A program made the position numbers and the translations under genes. Source: an uncultured Paraprevotella sp. (GTDB taxonomy: Bacteria; Bacteroidota; Bacteroidia; Bacteroidales; Bacteroidaceae). Taken from it: 64,000 nt of DNA. Below, piece after piece: positions 35,068 to 44,003 of this stretch. The stretch covers positions 1-64,000 of the forward strand of contig URDY01000014.1 of NCBI GenBank assembly GCA_900546665.1, written 5' to 3'. The stretch's first letter is position 1; each line of letters opens with the position of its first letter. The notes beneath the pieces are model-generated. The model did no database searches, was not told where the DNA came from, and saw nothing but the letters and a program-made list of their open reading frames with translations.

Positions 35068-36621
35068 ATGAGTAACCAATTAGAACGAATTAAGGAATTA
35101 GTAGAACGCCGTGCAAAGGCGAGATTGGGAGGAGGCGAAAAAGCCATTGAAAAACAACACGCCAGAGGAAAATATACAGCTCGCGAGCGGATTGATATGT
35201 TGTTGGACGAAGGAAGTTTTGAAGAAATGGATATGTTCAAGCTTCATCGTTGTACCAATTTTGGTATGGAAAAAAAGCAGTATCTTGGTGATGGCGTCGT
35301 AACAGGAAGCGGTACGATCGATGGCCGTCTGGTCTATGTCTTTGCGCAGGATTTCACTGTGAATGGCGGATCTCTTTCAGAAACCATGGCAGAGAAAATC
35401 TGTAAAGTGATGGATCAGGCTATGAAAATGGGAGCTCCGTGTATCGGTATTAATGATTCTGGTGGTGCTCGTATTCAGGAAGGAATTAATGCATTGGGCG
35501 GATACGCTTCAATATTCCAACGCAATATAGAAGCTTCGGGTGTTATTCCACAGATTTCCGGAATCTTCGGACCCTGTGCAGGTGGAGCCGTTTATTCTCC
35601 GGCATTGACAGACTTTATCTTGATGATGGAGGGTACATCTTATATGTTCCTTACCGGTCCGAAGGTGGTGAAAACGGTTACAGGAGAAGATGTATCTCAG
35701 GAAGATTTGGGAGGTGCCAGTGTGCATGCGACGAAGTCTGGTGTTACTCACTTTACGGCCGAAACGGAAGAAGAGGCAATGCAGATGATTCGTACGCTGA
35801 TCAGTTACATTCCGCAGAACAATATGGAAGAAGCGCCGCGTGTGCCTTGTACGGATCCTATCAACCGTTTGGAAGACAGCCTGAATGAGATCATTCCTGA
35901 CAATCCGAACCAGGCTTATGATATGTATGAGGTTATTGGGGCTATCGTAGATAACGGTGAGTTCTTCGAGGTGCAGCCCGATTATGCAAAGAATATCATC
36001 GTCGGTTTTGCACGTTTCAACGGTCAGAGCGTCGGAATAGTGGCCAACCAGCCTAAGTGTTATGCCGGTGTATTGGATTGCAACGCCAGTCGGAAGGGTG
36101 CCCGTTTCGTCCGTTTCTGTGATTCGTTTAATATTCCTTTGGTTACTTTGGTCGACGTTCCGGGCTTCCTTCCGGGTACAGGTCAGGAATACAATGCCGT
36201 AATTCTGCATGGTGCCAAGTTGCTTTATGCTTATGGTGAGGCTACAGTGCCCAAAGTGACGGTTACTTTGCGCAAGAGTTACGGTGGTTCTCATATTGTG
36301 ATGAGTTGTAAACAGTTGAGAGGAGATATCAATTATGCATGGCCGTCAGCTGAAATTGCTGTGATGGGTGCATCAGGAGCGGTTGCCGTATTGTATGCAA
36401 AGGATGCCAAGGAAGCTGAAGATCCGAAGAAGTTCCTTGAGGAAAAGGAAGAAGAGTATAACAAACTCTTCACCAATCCTTACCAGGCTGCCAAATACGG
36501 TTATATCGACGATGTGATCGAACCGCGTAATACACGATTCCGTGTGATTCGTGCTTTGGCTCAATTGCAGACTAAAAAATTAACTAATCCTGTTAAGAAA
36601 CACGGAAACATTCCGTTGTAA
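35068..36621 (+). CDS. mmdA: Methylmalonyl-CoA decarboxylase carboxyltransferase subunit
   Basis: This 517-residue acyl-CoA carboxyltransferase is of the propionyl-CoA carboxylase beta/MmdA family. It shows the two crotonase-like halves, with acyl-CoA site [14 protein letters not shown] (about 133-146), oxyanion-forming [20 protein letters not shown] (about 171-190) and the second-half [24 protein letters not shown]. It transfers the carboxyl of methylmalonyl-CoA to biotin. It is followed by a gamma-like membrane subunit, a biotin carrier and the beta Na+ pump, so decarboxylation with sodium export fits better than ATP-driven propionyl-CoA carboxylation. It is the first gene of that operon. 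Confidence 0.93.
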   Translation: MSNQLERIKELVERRAKARLGGGEKAIEKQHARGKYTARERIDMLLDEGSFEEMDMFKLHRCTNFGMEKKQYLGDGVVTGSGTIDGRLVYVFAQDFTVNGGSLSETMAEKICKVMDQAMKMGAPCIGINDSGGARIQEGINALGGYASIFQRNIEASGVIPQISGIFGPCAGGAVYSPALTDFILMMEGTSYMFLTGPKVVKTVTGEDVSQEDLGGASVHATKSGVTHFTAETEEEAMQMIRTLISYIPQNNMEEAPRVPCTDPINRLEDSLNEIIPDNPNQAYDMYEVIGAIVDNGEFFEVQPDYAKNIIVGFARFNGQSVGIVANQPKCYAGVLDCNASRKGARFVRFCDSFNIPLVTLVDVPGFLPGTGQEYNAVILHGAKLLYAYGEATVPKVTVTLRKSYGGSHIVMSCKQLRGDINYAWPSAEIAVMGASGAVAVLYAKDAKEAEDPKKFLEEKEEEYNKLFTNPYQAAKYGYIDDVIEPRNTRFRVIRALAQLQTKKLTNPVKKHGNIPL

Positions 36622-36640
36622 TCCGAAAAACCGCAAAAAG

Positions 36641-37600
36641 ATGATAAACAAAAGATTTTTAACCGTCTTGACGAGCTTATGTGCCGTGCTGGTTGCTTTT
36701 GGGCAGGGTGCTTATAGCTTTAAGATAAATGAGGTGGTCGTCATAAATCAGAGCGGACTGGTCGACGAGTATGGCGAGAGATCTGCATGGATTGAAATAG
36801 CCAATACGGCGTGGGGTACGAATAATATCCGCAGCTGCTATCTGACGACAAACCGTGCAGCGCTCGATAAGAATATGTCTGTACCGGAGCGTGTAAAACT
36901 GATGTCATTGATTCCAAAGGGTGACGAGCGGACTAATCTGACCGCCAAGCAGAATATTGTTTTCTTTGCTGACGGAAGGACTAATCTTGGTACTTTACAT
37001 ACCAATTTTACGTTGGTACCCGGACAAGCTAATTTCATTGCTTTGTTTGATGGAAACGGAAAAACACTGTTGGATTCCATTACGGTTCCGCCATTGGAAG
37101 CGGATCAGTCTTATGCCCGCGTTTATAATGCAGATACGGATGATTACGAATGGGTGGTATTGGACGCTAAAGAAGTGACTCCCTGTGGCCCCAATGTAGG
37201 ACAAGGCAAGGTGCAGGACAAGATTGCCGAGTTCAAGGAAAAAGATCCTCATGGTATTGCAATGACCATCATGGCGATGTCTATCGTATTCGGATGTTTG
37301 TTGCTGCTTTATGTTTTCTTCCGTATTTTCGGTTATGTCGTATCTCTGTTGGGTAAGATGACACGCGTGAGAGCGATCCGTTCTATACATGACAAGGCAG
37401 AACGTGCTACTATTATGGCTAAACAGGGAATGGAAACCAAGGGCGTGGATATGAAAATATATATGGCAGTCATAGCCATGGCCTTGCGTGAATACGAAGA
37501 AGATGTACATGATGTGGAAAGCAATGTGCTGACGCTTCATCAGGAAGAACATACAGACTGGAATGCCAAAGACAATGCCATGCGTGAATGGCCTAAATAA
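36641..37600 (+). CDS. OadG-like gamma subunit with extracytoplasmic lamin-tail-like domain
   Basis: This 319-residue protein is far longer than the usual gamma subunit of about 80 residues. It has a signal peptide (up to about residue 23), then a lamin-tail-like beta domain (about 27-185: KINEVVVINQSGLVDEYGERSAWIEIAN). One membrane helix follows at about 206-230, then a cytoplasmic helical tail (residues 230-319). The helix and what follows correspond to OadG, which anchors the carboxyltransferase to the beta subunit. The extra outer domain is a Bacteroidetes-type elaboration; its role may be to stabilise the pump or to contact envelope partners. It lies between mmdA and the biotin carrier gene. 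Confidence 0.8.
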   Translation: MINKRFLTVLTSLCAVLVAFGQGAYSFKINEVVVINQSGLVDEYGERSAWIEIANTAWGTNNIRSCYLTTNRAALDKNMSVPERVKLMSLIPKGDERTNLTAKQNIVFFADGRTNLGTLHTNFTLVPGQANFIALFDGNGKTLLDSITVPPLEADQSYARVYNADTDDYEWVVLDAKEVTPCGPNVGQGKVQDKIAEFKEKDPHGIAMTIMAMSIVFGCLLLLYVFFRIFGYVVSLLGKMTRVRAIRSIHDKAERATIMAKQGMETKGVDMKIYMAVIAMALREYEEDVHDVESNVLTLHQEEHTDWNAKDNAMREWPK

Positions 37601-37635
37601 TAATTTTATAGAAAATAACTTTTAAAGAAAAGACC

Positions 37636-38079
37636 ATGAAAGAATATAAATATAAAGTAAAAGGTGCCGAGTATGTGGTGAAGATCAATGACGTGGAAGG
37701 AAACTTGGCCAAAGTGGAAGTAAACGGAATTTCATTTGATGTGGAATTGGATCGTCCGATGAATGTGTTGCATACTCCGGTAGTCCGTCCTGTAGCTCAT
37801 GTTCATCATGCTACGGCTGCGCCTGCAGCTGCTCCGGCGCCTCAGCCTGAGGTTCCGGCCGGTGCCGGTTCTGCAGTACGTGCACCATTGCCCGGTACGA
37901 TCAATGCAGTCAGTGTGACTGTAGGTCAGGCTGTTAAGAAAGGCCAGACTGTAGTGGTGCTTGAAGCCATGAAGATGGAGAATAATATCACGGCAGAATG
38001 CGACGGTACGGTAACAGCAGTACATGTAAACAAAGGTGATTCTGTTCGGGAAGGTGCAATATTGGTAACAATAGGATAA
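37636..38079 (+). CDS. Biotin carboxyl carrier subunit
   Basis: This 147-residue protein has a C-terminal biotinyl domain with the EAMKMENN motif, the lysine at residue 113 being the biotinylation site. A flexible Ala/Pro-rich linker (about 58-78) and an N-terminal beta region that contacts the carboxyltransferase precede it. It carries CO2 from methylmalonyl-CoA on biotin to the beta subunit. It starts 35 bp after the gamma-like gene and ends 4 bp before the beta gene. It is often called MmdC or an OadA-like C-terminal domain. Confidence 0.93.
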   Translation: MKEYKYKVKGAEYVVKINDVEGNLAKVEVNGISFDVELDRPMNVLHTPVVRPVAHVHHATAAPAAAPAPQPEVPAGAGSAVRAPLPGTINAVSVTVGQAVKKGQTVVVLEAMKMENNITAECDGTVTAVHVNKGDSVREGAILVTIG

Positions 38080-38083
38080 GTTT

Positions 38084-39238
38084 ATGGAAGTATTTGATTT
38101 TACTGTAACTAAATTAGCCGACTTCCTTACCTATACGGGATTTGCAAATGCCGAAGTAGGTAACTGGATCATGATATTGGTCGGTGCATTCTTCTTGTGG
38201 CTGGCCATCAAGAAGGATTTTGAGCCTTTGTTGCTGATTCCTATCGGTCTGGGTATTATTTTGGGAAACATACCGTTCAAGGCGGTAGGACTGGAAATCG
38301 GATTATATGAGGATAATTCTGTCCTGAATATTTTCTATCAGGGTGTGAAAACCGGCTGGTATCCGCCTTTGGTGTTCTTGGGTATTGGAGCCATGACGGA
38401 TTTTTCGGCGTTAATTGCCAATCCCAAACTTTTGTTGGTTGGTGCTGCTGCCCAGTTTGGTATATTCGGTGCTTATATGATAGCCCTGGCTTTGGGGTTT
38501 GAGCCGAATCAGGCTGCAGGTATTGCCATAATTGGTGGAGCTGACGGACCGACAGCCATATTCCTGTCATCCAAACTTTCACCTAACCTGATGGGAGCCA
38601 TTGCGGTTTGTGCTTATTCCTATATGGCATTGGTTCCGGTTATTCAGCCGCCTTTGATGCGTTTGTTGACTACAAAAAAGGAACGGCTTATCAGAATGAA
38701 ACCGGCTCGTCAGGTTTCACAGACTGAAAAAATCATATTCCCGATTGTAGGTCTGTTGCTGACTACTTTCATTGTGCCGTCTGGTTTGCCATTGTTGGGT
38801 ATGTTGTTCTTTGGTAATCTGTTAAAGGAAAGCACCAAGACCACACGTTTGGCAAAGACTGCCGGAAGCGCACTGAACGATGTGATTGTAATGCTGCTGG
38901 GTCTGACCGTTGGTTGTTCAACACAGGCCAGCGAGTTCTTGACATGGGACACTATCAAGATCTTCTTCCTGGGTGCGTTGGCATTTATTATTGCTACAGC
39001 ATCAGGTGTGTTGTTCGTGAAGTTCTTTAATTTGTTCTTGCCACAACATAAGAAGATCAATCCGTTGATTGGTAATGCCGGTGTATCTGCAGTTCCTATG
39101 GCAGCCCGCATTTCACAAAACCTCGGATTGGAATATGATTCCAAGAACTATTTGTTGATGCATGCCATGGGACCGAATGTGGCCGGTGTGATTGGCTCAG
39201 CCGTGGCTGCAGGTGTGTTGTTGGGATTCTTAAGTTGA
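38084..39238 (+). CDS. Na+-pumping decarboxylase beta subunit (OadB/MmdB)
   Basis: This 384-residue integral membrane protein decarboxylates carboxybiotin and exports Na+. Family landmarks are GVKTGWYPPLVFLGIGAMTDF (about 87-107), the GGADGPTAIFLSSKLSP region with its conserved Asp (about 151-167) and the C-terminal GNAGVSAVPMAARISQ and HAMGPNVAGVIGSAVAAG segments. There are about nine to eleven helices. As the last gene of the operon, it completes a membrane machine that turns propionate formation into a sodium gradient. A bidirectional terminator follows. Confidence 0.95.
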   Translation: MEVFDFTVTKLADFLTYTGFANAEVGNWIMILVGAFFLWLAIKKDFEPLLLIPIGLGIILGNIPFKAVGLEIGLYEDNSVLNIFYQGVKTGWYPPLVFLGIGAMTDFSALIANPKLLLVGAAAQFGIFGAYMIALALGFEPNQAAGIAIIGGADGPTAIFLSSKLSPNLMGAIAVCAYSYMALVPVIQPPLMRLLTTKKERLIRMKPARQVSQTEKIIFPIVGLLLTTFIVPSGLPLLGMLFFGNLLKESTKTTRLAKTAGSALNDVIVMLLGLTVGCSTQASEFLTWDTIKIFFLGALAFIIATASGVLFVKFFNLFLPQHKKINPLIGNAGVSAVPMAARISQNLGLEYDSKNYLLMHAMGPNVAGVIGSAVAAGVLLGFLS

Positions 39239-39264
39239 TGTAATTGATAATAGGAAGATATCCG

Positions 39265-39311
39265 AAAAATCCCTTGTTCCTGATATCATTCTTTGGGAAC
39301 AAGGGATTTTT
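39265..39311. terminator. Bidirectional terminator after the decarboxylase operon
   Basis: AAAATCCCTTGTTCC pairs with GGAACAAGGGATTTTT around a 15-base loop, between convergent genes. Confidence 0.92.
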
Positions 39312-39318
39312 GCTGTAT

Positions 39319-39873
39319 TCAGAGTAAATGGCGTTCGGCAAAATATTTCCATAAGGGAGCAGCCATCGTGGCTTGTTTAATAAGATCGCCAGTTAAAAGC
39401 GCACGTACCTCCTCAGTTGATAAGAGATGAATACTGATGTCTTCGGTTTCTTCAAGATGTTGTTCGGAAACCTTTTCTACATCGGTGGCCAGAAAACAAT
39501 GACAAAGGTTGGTCATCGTAGTGGCATTGGCAGAAATAGTCATAAAATGTTCCCAATGGCCGTTTCCATAACCCGTCTCTTCATAGAGTTCCCGTTTGGC
39601 CGCTTCTAATGGTGTTTCTTCCTTTTCGCATATACCGGCACATATTTCGTATCCTGTCCATTGCAGACCGTGACGATATTGACGTTCCATCAGAAATTGG
39701 CCGTCTTTGGTAAGTGCGATGACATTAACCCAGTCGGGATATTCCAATATGTAGTATTCTTCGTTTTCGATACCGTTTGGCATTCTGATATGGTCGCGGC
39801 GGGCTGTAAGCCATGGTCGTTTTATAAGATATTCACTGTGAATGATACGCCATGATTTGTCATCGTGATTCAT
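39319..39873 (-). CDS. NUDIX hydrolase (ADP-sugar pyrophosphatase type)
   Basis: This 184-residue NUDIX enzyme has the complete box GICEKEETPLEAAKRELYEETGY (residues 80-102), including the REL and EE metal ligands. The preceding beta strands (YYILEYPDWVNVIALTKDGQFLMERQYRHG) are typical of ADP-ribose/ADP-sugar pyrophosphatases. It probably hydrolyses a nucleoside-diphosphate sugar; the exact substrate is unknown. It is monocistronic on the minus strand, convergent with the decarboxylase operon. Confidence 0.9.
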   Translation of the reverse strand: MNHDDKSWRIIHSEYLIKRPWLTARRDHIRMPNGIENEEYYILEYPDWVNVIALTKDGQFLMERQYRHGLQWTGYEICAGICEKEETPLEAAKRELYEETGYGNGHWEHFMTISANATTMTNLCHCFLATDVEKVSEQHLEETEDISIHLLSTEEVRALLTGDLIKQATMAAPLWKYFAERHLL

Positions 39874-40106
39874 GTCTTTATTTGAATATTGGGGTTTTGT
39901 GATTGAAAATGTACGTCTTAATACAAAAGTATGAATTTATTTTGAATATCGTTTCGCTGTAAGCCGGTTTTATGCCAATAAGAAGAACTCATAAAAGTTG
40001 TATGGTGAAACAGGAAATGGAAACATGTCGGTCGATAGGCAGATTTTTATATTATGTCAGACCGGATATTTCTGTGGGCAGAGGTATTTTATTAAATCAA
40101 AAAGGT

Positions 40107-40114
40107 TATCTTTG
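40107..40114 (+). promoter_or_regulatory. -7 box of the glycosidase cluster
   Basis: TATCTTTG fits TAnnTTTG and lies 36 nt before the ATG at 40151. Confidence 0.45.
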
Positions 40115-40150
40115 TAATTCATTTAATCACATCTAACTTAATTATTATAT

Positions 40151-42583
40151 ATGAAAAACAATCTTTTTAACCGATCAGGTATTTGGGGTATTATTTTAGC
40201 CGTATTATGGCCTGTTGCCGCCCATGCAGGGAATGATGACAGTAACTTGAAGCTTAAGTACAATCGTCCGGCTACTTATTTTGAGGAAGCCTTGGTCATC
40301 GGTAATGGAACCATGGGGGCGATAGTTTATGGCGGTCAGGATAAGGATGTCATTTCACTTAATGACATCACTTTGTGGACTGGAGAACCGGATCGTGAGG
40401 TCACTACACCGGACGCATATAAGGCCATTCCGGAAATTCGGGCCTTATTGGAAAAGGAGGATTACAGGGCTGCTGACCGAACGCAGAGAAAGGTACAGGG
40501 ACATTATAGTGAGAATTATCAACCATTGGGGCGTTTGAACATCACTTACCTGGGACGGTCAGCTTCCGTGAAGAATTATGAGCGTGTTCTGGATATCAGT
40601 CAGGCTATAGCCAAAACGACCTATGAGGTAGGAGAAAAACCGTTTGAATGTGATTATTTTGCATCTGCACCGGATTCGGTGATCGTTTTAAGAATACGGT
40701 CGGAAGAAGAAGGAGGAATTAAAGCAATTTTGTCTTTTGATTCCCAATTGCCACATTCCGTGCAGGCCGGTGGAAATGAAATCTCTGCTGAAGGTTATGC
40801 GGCATATCATTCTTATCCCTCCTATTATAATGAAGTCGGTAACAAACATTTGTATGATCCGGATCGGGGCGTTCATTTCAGAACATTGATCCGTGTTTCC
40901 GTATCAGACGGGAGCGTCAAAAGCTATGCCTCGGGAGAACTGAAGTTAGACGGTGTGCACGAAGCTTTGATTCTGGTTGCCAATGTGACTAGTTTTAACG
41001 GGTTTGATAAAGATCCGGTTCGTGAAGGACGTGATTACCGTAAAAAGGTGGAGCGGCGGATGGAGCAGGCTTCAAAAAAGGAATATGCGGAATTGCGCGA
41101 TAACCATGTATCGGATTATCAATCATTCTTTAATCGAGTGAAGTTGGATCTTGGTCAGACGGCTTCGGAAATATCCGCATTGCCTACAGATGAACAATTG
41201 TTGCGTTATACGGACGAATCCCAGTCTAATCCGGAACTTGAAGCTTTGTATTTCCAATATGGACGTTATTTGTTGATTTCATGTTCACGTACTCCGGGTG
41301 TTCCTGCCAATCTTCAAGGTTTGTGGAACGAACAACTGTTGCCGCCATGGAGCTGTAATTATACCAGCAATATCAATGTGGAAGAGAATTATTGGGCTGC
41401 AGAAACGGCTAATTTGAGTGAGATGCACAGACCTCTAATGGATTTTATAGCTAATCTCAGTCAGACAGGACAGGTTACGGCAAAGGCTTATTACGGTGTG
41501 GAGAAAGGATGGTGTCTGGGGCAGAACACGGATATCTGGGCCATGACATGTCCGGTCGGTTTACACGTCGGTGATCCCAGTTGGGCCTGTTGGACAATGG
41601 GTGGAGCGTGGTTGTCTACCCATATCTGGGAACACTTCCTTTTTACGCAAGATCGGGATTTTCTGAGAAAATATTATCCAGCCTTGAAAGGAGCAGCAGA
41701 TTTCTGTCTTAACTGGCTGATCGAAAAGGATGGTTATCTTATTACTTCTCCGGGAACTTCGCCTGAAAATAAATTTATGACTCCTGATGGTTATGCCGGT
41801 GCTACTTCTTATGGATGTACTGCCGATTTGGCCATAACAAGGGAATGCCTTACTGATGCCGTTAAGGCCGCAGAGATTCTTAATACGGACAAGGATTTTC
41901 GGAAACAAGCCAAAAAGGCCCTGGCGCGCATCTTGCCTTATCGGGTTGGTGAAAACGGAAATCTGCAGGAGTGGTATCATGACTGGAAGGATCAGGATCC
42001 CAAGCACCGTCATCAATCACATTTGTTTGGACTCTATCCGGGGCATCATCTGACGTTGGACAAAACACCCGATCTGGCAAAGGCTTGTGCACGTACGCTG
42101 GAGATTAAGGGAGATGAAACAACGGGATGGAGTACAGGATGGCGGGTTAACTTGTTTGCCAGGTTGCATGATGCAGAAAATGCTTATCATATTTACCGTC
42201 GTTTATTGCGTTATATCAGTCCGGATGCTTATCAGGGGCCGGATGCCCGTCGTGGCGGTGGAACTTATCCCAATTTGCTGGATGCCCATTCTCCATTTCA
42301 GATTGACGGTAACTTTGGAGGATGTGCGGGGGTAATAGAAATGCTGATGCAGTCTACGGAACAGACCGTGACTCTCTTGCCTGCGCTGCCGGTTCAATGG
42401 AAAGACGGAAGTGTGAAGGGGATTTGTGCCCGTGGTGGCTTCGTGATAGATATGGAGTGGAAGGACAGTCAGGTGGTGGCGTTGACCGTTTATTCCCGTA
42501 AGGGTGGCAAAACGACTTTCTGTTATAATGGCCGTAAAAAGACCGTTAGGATGAAAGAAGGTGAACAGATCAAGTTACTTTAA
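40151..42583 (+). CDS. GH95 alpha-L-fucosidase (or alpha-L-galactosidase)
   Basis: This 810-residue exported glycoside hydrolase of family 95 has a signal peptide ending near AAHAG (residue 28). The N-terminal beta domain starts YNRPATYFEEALVIGNGTMGAIVYGG and ISLNDITLWTGEPD. The (alpha/alpha)6 barrel contains NLQGLWNEQLLPPWSCNY, the GH95 asparagine region, and a later HSPFQIDGNFGGCAG with the catalytic aspartate. The enzyme removes alpha-1,2-linked fucose (or galactose in plant hemicellulose) with inversion. It is followed directly by two GH43 genes, so it works with arabinofuranosidase/xylosidase-type enzymes, probably in the periplasm on plant or host glycans. Confidence 0.92.
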   Translation: MKNNLFNRSGIWGIILAVLWPVAAHAGNDDSNLKLKYNRPATYFEEALVIGNGTMGAIVYGGQDKDVISLNDITLWTGEPDREVTTPDAYKAIPEIRALLEKEDYRAADRTQRKVQGHYSENYQPLGRLNITYLGRSASVKNYERVLDISQAIAKTTYEVGEKPFECDYFASAPDSVIVLRIRSEEEGGIKAILSFDSQLPHSVQAGGNEISAEGYAAYHSYPSYYNEVGNKHLYDPDRGVHFRTLIRVSVSDGSVKSYASGELKLDGVHEALILVANVTSFNGFDKDPVREGRDYRKKVERRMEQASKKEYAELRDNHVSDYQSFFNRVKLDLGQTASEISALPTDEQLLRYTDESQSNPELEALYFQYGRYLLISCSRTPGVPANLQGLWNEQLLPPWSCNYTSNINVEENYWAAETANLSEMHRPLMDFIANLSQTGQVTAKAYYGVEKGWCLGQNTDIWAMTCPVGLHVGDPSWACWTMGGAWLSTHIWEHFLFTQDRDFLRKYYPALKGAADFCLNWLIEKDGYLITSPGTSPENKFMTPDGYAGATSYGCTADLAITRECLTDAVKAAEILNTDKDFRKQAKKALARILPYRVGENGNLQEWYHDWKDQDPKHRHQSHLFGLYPGHHLTLDKTPDLAKACARTLEIKGDETTGWSTGWRVNLFARLHDAENAYHIYRRLLRYISPDAYQGPDARRGGGTYPNLLDAHSPFQIDGNFGGCAGVIEMLMQSTEQTVTLLPALPVQWKDGSVKGICARGGFVIDMEWKDSQVVALTVYSRKGGKTTFCYNGRKKTVRMKEGEQIKLL

Positions 42584-42594
42584 TTGTATTGGTT

Positions 42595-43980
42595 ATGATA
42601 AACAAGAGAATAGCATTTTGTCTTCTGGCTGTTTTGCTGGCTGGAAGATCGGTGAAAGGACAGGTTAATCCTTTCGGTAATCCCTTGGTACCCGATATGA
42701 TTGCGGATGCGAGCATACAGGAAATTGACGGCATGTTTTATTGTTATGCCACTACCGATGGCTATGGTCGTGGCTTGGAAACATCCGGCCCGCCTGTGGT
42801 ATGGAAATCAAAGGATTTCTTGAATTGGAGTTTTGACGGAATTTATTTTCCGTCAGCTGCCAATGAGAAATACTGGGCGCCGAGCAAGGTTGTGCAGGCT
42901 AATGGAAAATATTATATTTATCCAACGATTAACGGCTATATGTATCCTGCGGTGAGCGATAGTCCGGACGGACCGTTCCGTCTGGCCCGTGGCAAGGATG
43001 AATTCTTGAAACCCTATACTTCAGGCTCAACCCTGTTGCAGACCAAAGACCCTTCCGGCATTGATGCAGAGGTCTTTATTGACGATGACGGTGAGGCTTA
43101 TGTCTTTTGGGGACGTCGGCATGTGGCCAGACTAAAGAAGGACATGATGACGGTAGATTCGGTGATTAATGTCGTTCCTACGCCGCGTGGAGGATACTCC
43201 GAGGGACCAATCTTTTTTAAGCGAAAAGGGATATATTATTATTTGTATACTTTGGGAGGTAATGAGAAATACCAGTATGCTTATGTGATGAGTGAGGTCT
43301 CTCCCATGGGACCTTATAAGAATCCGGAACATGATATTGTTTCTACAACTGATTATGAACAAGGTGTATTCGGACCAGGCCATGGCTGTGTATTTAATGT
43401 GAATGGTACGGATGACTATTATTTTGCTTATCTGGAGTTCAGCCGTCGTGGTACGAACCGCCAGACTTACGTGAACAAACTGGAATTTAATGAAGATGGC
43501 ACTATTAAGCCAGTGAAGTTAGATTTGGACGGTGTGGGAGCCTTACGTCGTGTAAAAGGGAAAAAGAAGCTGGATATAGATTCTGTTTATGCTTCAAGTG
43601 TATCTCTTCCGTTGGCGATTAAGCCGATCAAGGATACTTTGTGCCGTCGTACGGAGTATTTTGTACCGGATTTTGTGATTGACGGTTCGAATGGTTCACG
43701 TTGGATGGCCGATCCGGCGGATACGGATGCATGGATTGTAGCTGATTTGGGCAGAAAAAGAAAGATCCGACAGAGTGAGATCTTTTTTGTGCGTCCGACT
43801 GCCGGCCATGCTTACTGTCTGGAAGGTTCTGTTGACGGCGAGCATTGGCAGGTGTGCGGGGGACATGACGATTTGCGGGTTTGTTCGCCGCATACAGATT
43901 CTGTCAATCAAAAATTTCGTTTTTTGAGGATCCGCTTCAAGGAAGGTATACAGGGTATTTGGGAATGGAATCTGTATTAG
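42595..43980 (+). CDS. GH43 glycosidase with C-terminal F5/8-type carbohydrate-binding domain
   Basis: This protein of about 461 residues starts at ATG 42595 (MINKRIAFCLLAVLLAG) with a signal peptide; a TTG two codons upstream is less likely. The five-bladed propeller shows the GH43 acidic triad in VPDMIADASIQEI (base), EVFIDDDGEAYVFWG and YSEGPIFFKRKG (acid). After about residue 330 a discoidin-like F5/8 type C domain follows, ending KFRFLRIRFKEGIQGIWEWNLY. It likely hydrolyses arabinofuranosyl or xylosyl linkages; specificity cannot be read. It starts about 12 bp after the GH95 gene. Confidence 0.85.
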   Translation: MINKRIAFCLLAVLLAGRSVKGQVNPFGNPLVPDMIADASIQEIDGMFYCYATTDGYGRGLETSGPPVVWKSKDFLNWSFDGIYFPSAANEKYWAPSKVVQANGKYYIYPTINGYMYPAVSDSPDGPFRLARGKDEFLKPYTSGSTLLQTKDPSGIDAEVFIDDDGEAYVFWGRRHVARLKKDMMTVDSVINVVPTPRGGYSEGPIFFKRKGIYYYLYTLGGNEKYQYAYVMSEVSPMGPYKNPEHDIVSTTDYEQGVFGPGHGCVFNVNGTDDYYFAYLEFSRRGTNRQTYVNKLEFNEDGTIKPVKLDLDGVGALRRVKGKKKLDIDSVYASSVSLPLAIKPIKDTLCRRTEYFVPDFVIDGSNGSRWMADPADTDAWIVADLGRKRKIRQSEIFFVRPTAGHAYCLEGSVDGEHWQVCGGHDDLRVCSPHTDSVNQKFRFLRIRFKEGIQGIWEWNLY

Positions 43981-44003
43981 AGTCTCGAATTAAATTGCAC
44001 TGA

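Noticed and set aside
35068-39238. Classic propionyl-CoA carboxylase operon
   Set aside because: There is no biotin carboxylase gene, while a beta Na+ pump and a gamma-like subunit are present, so a sodium-pumping decarboxylase fits better.
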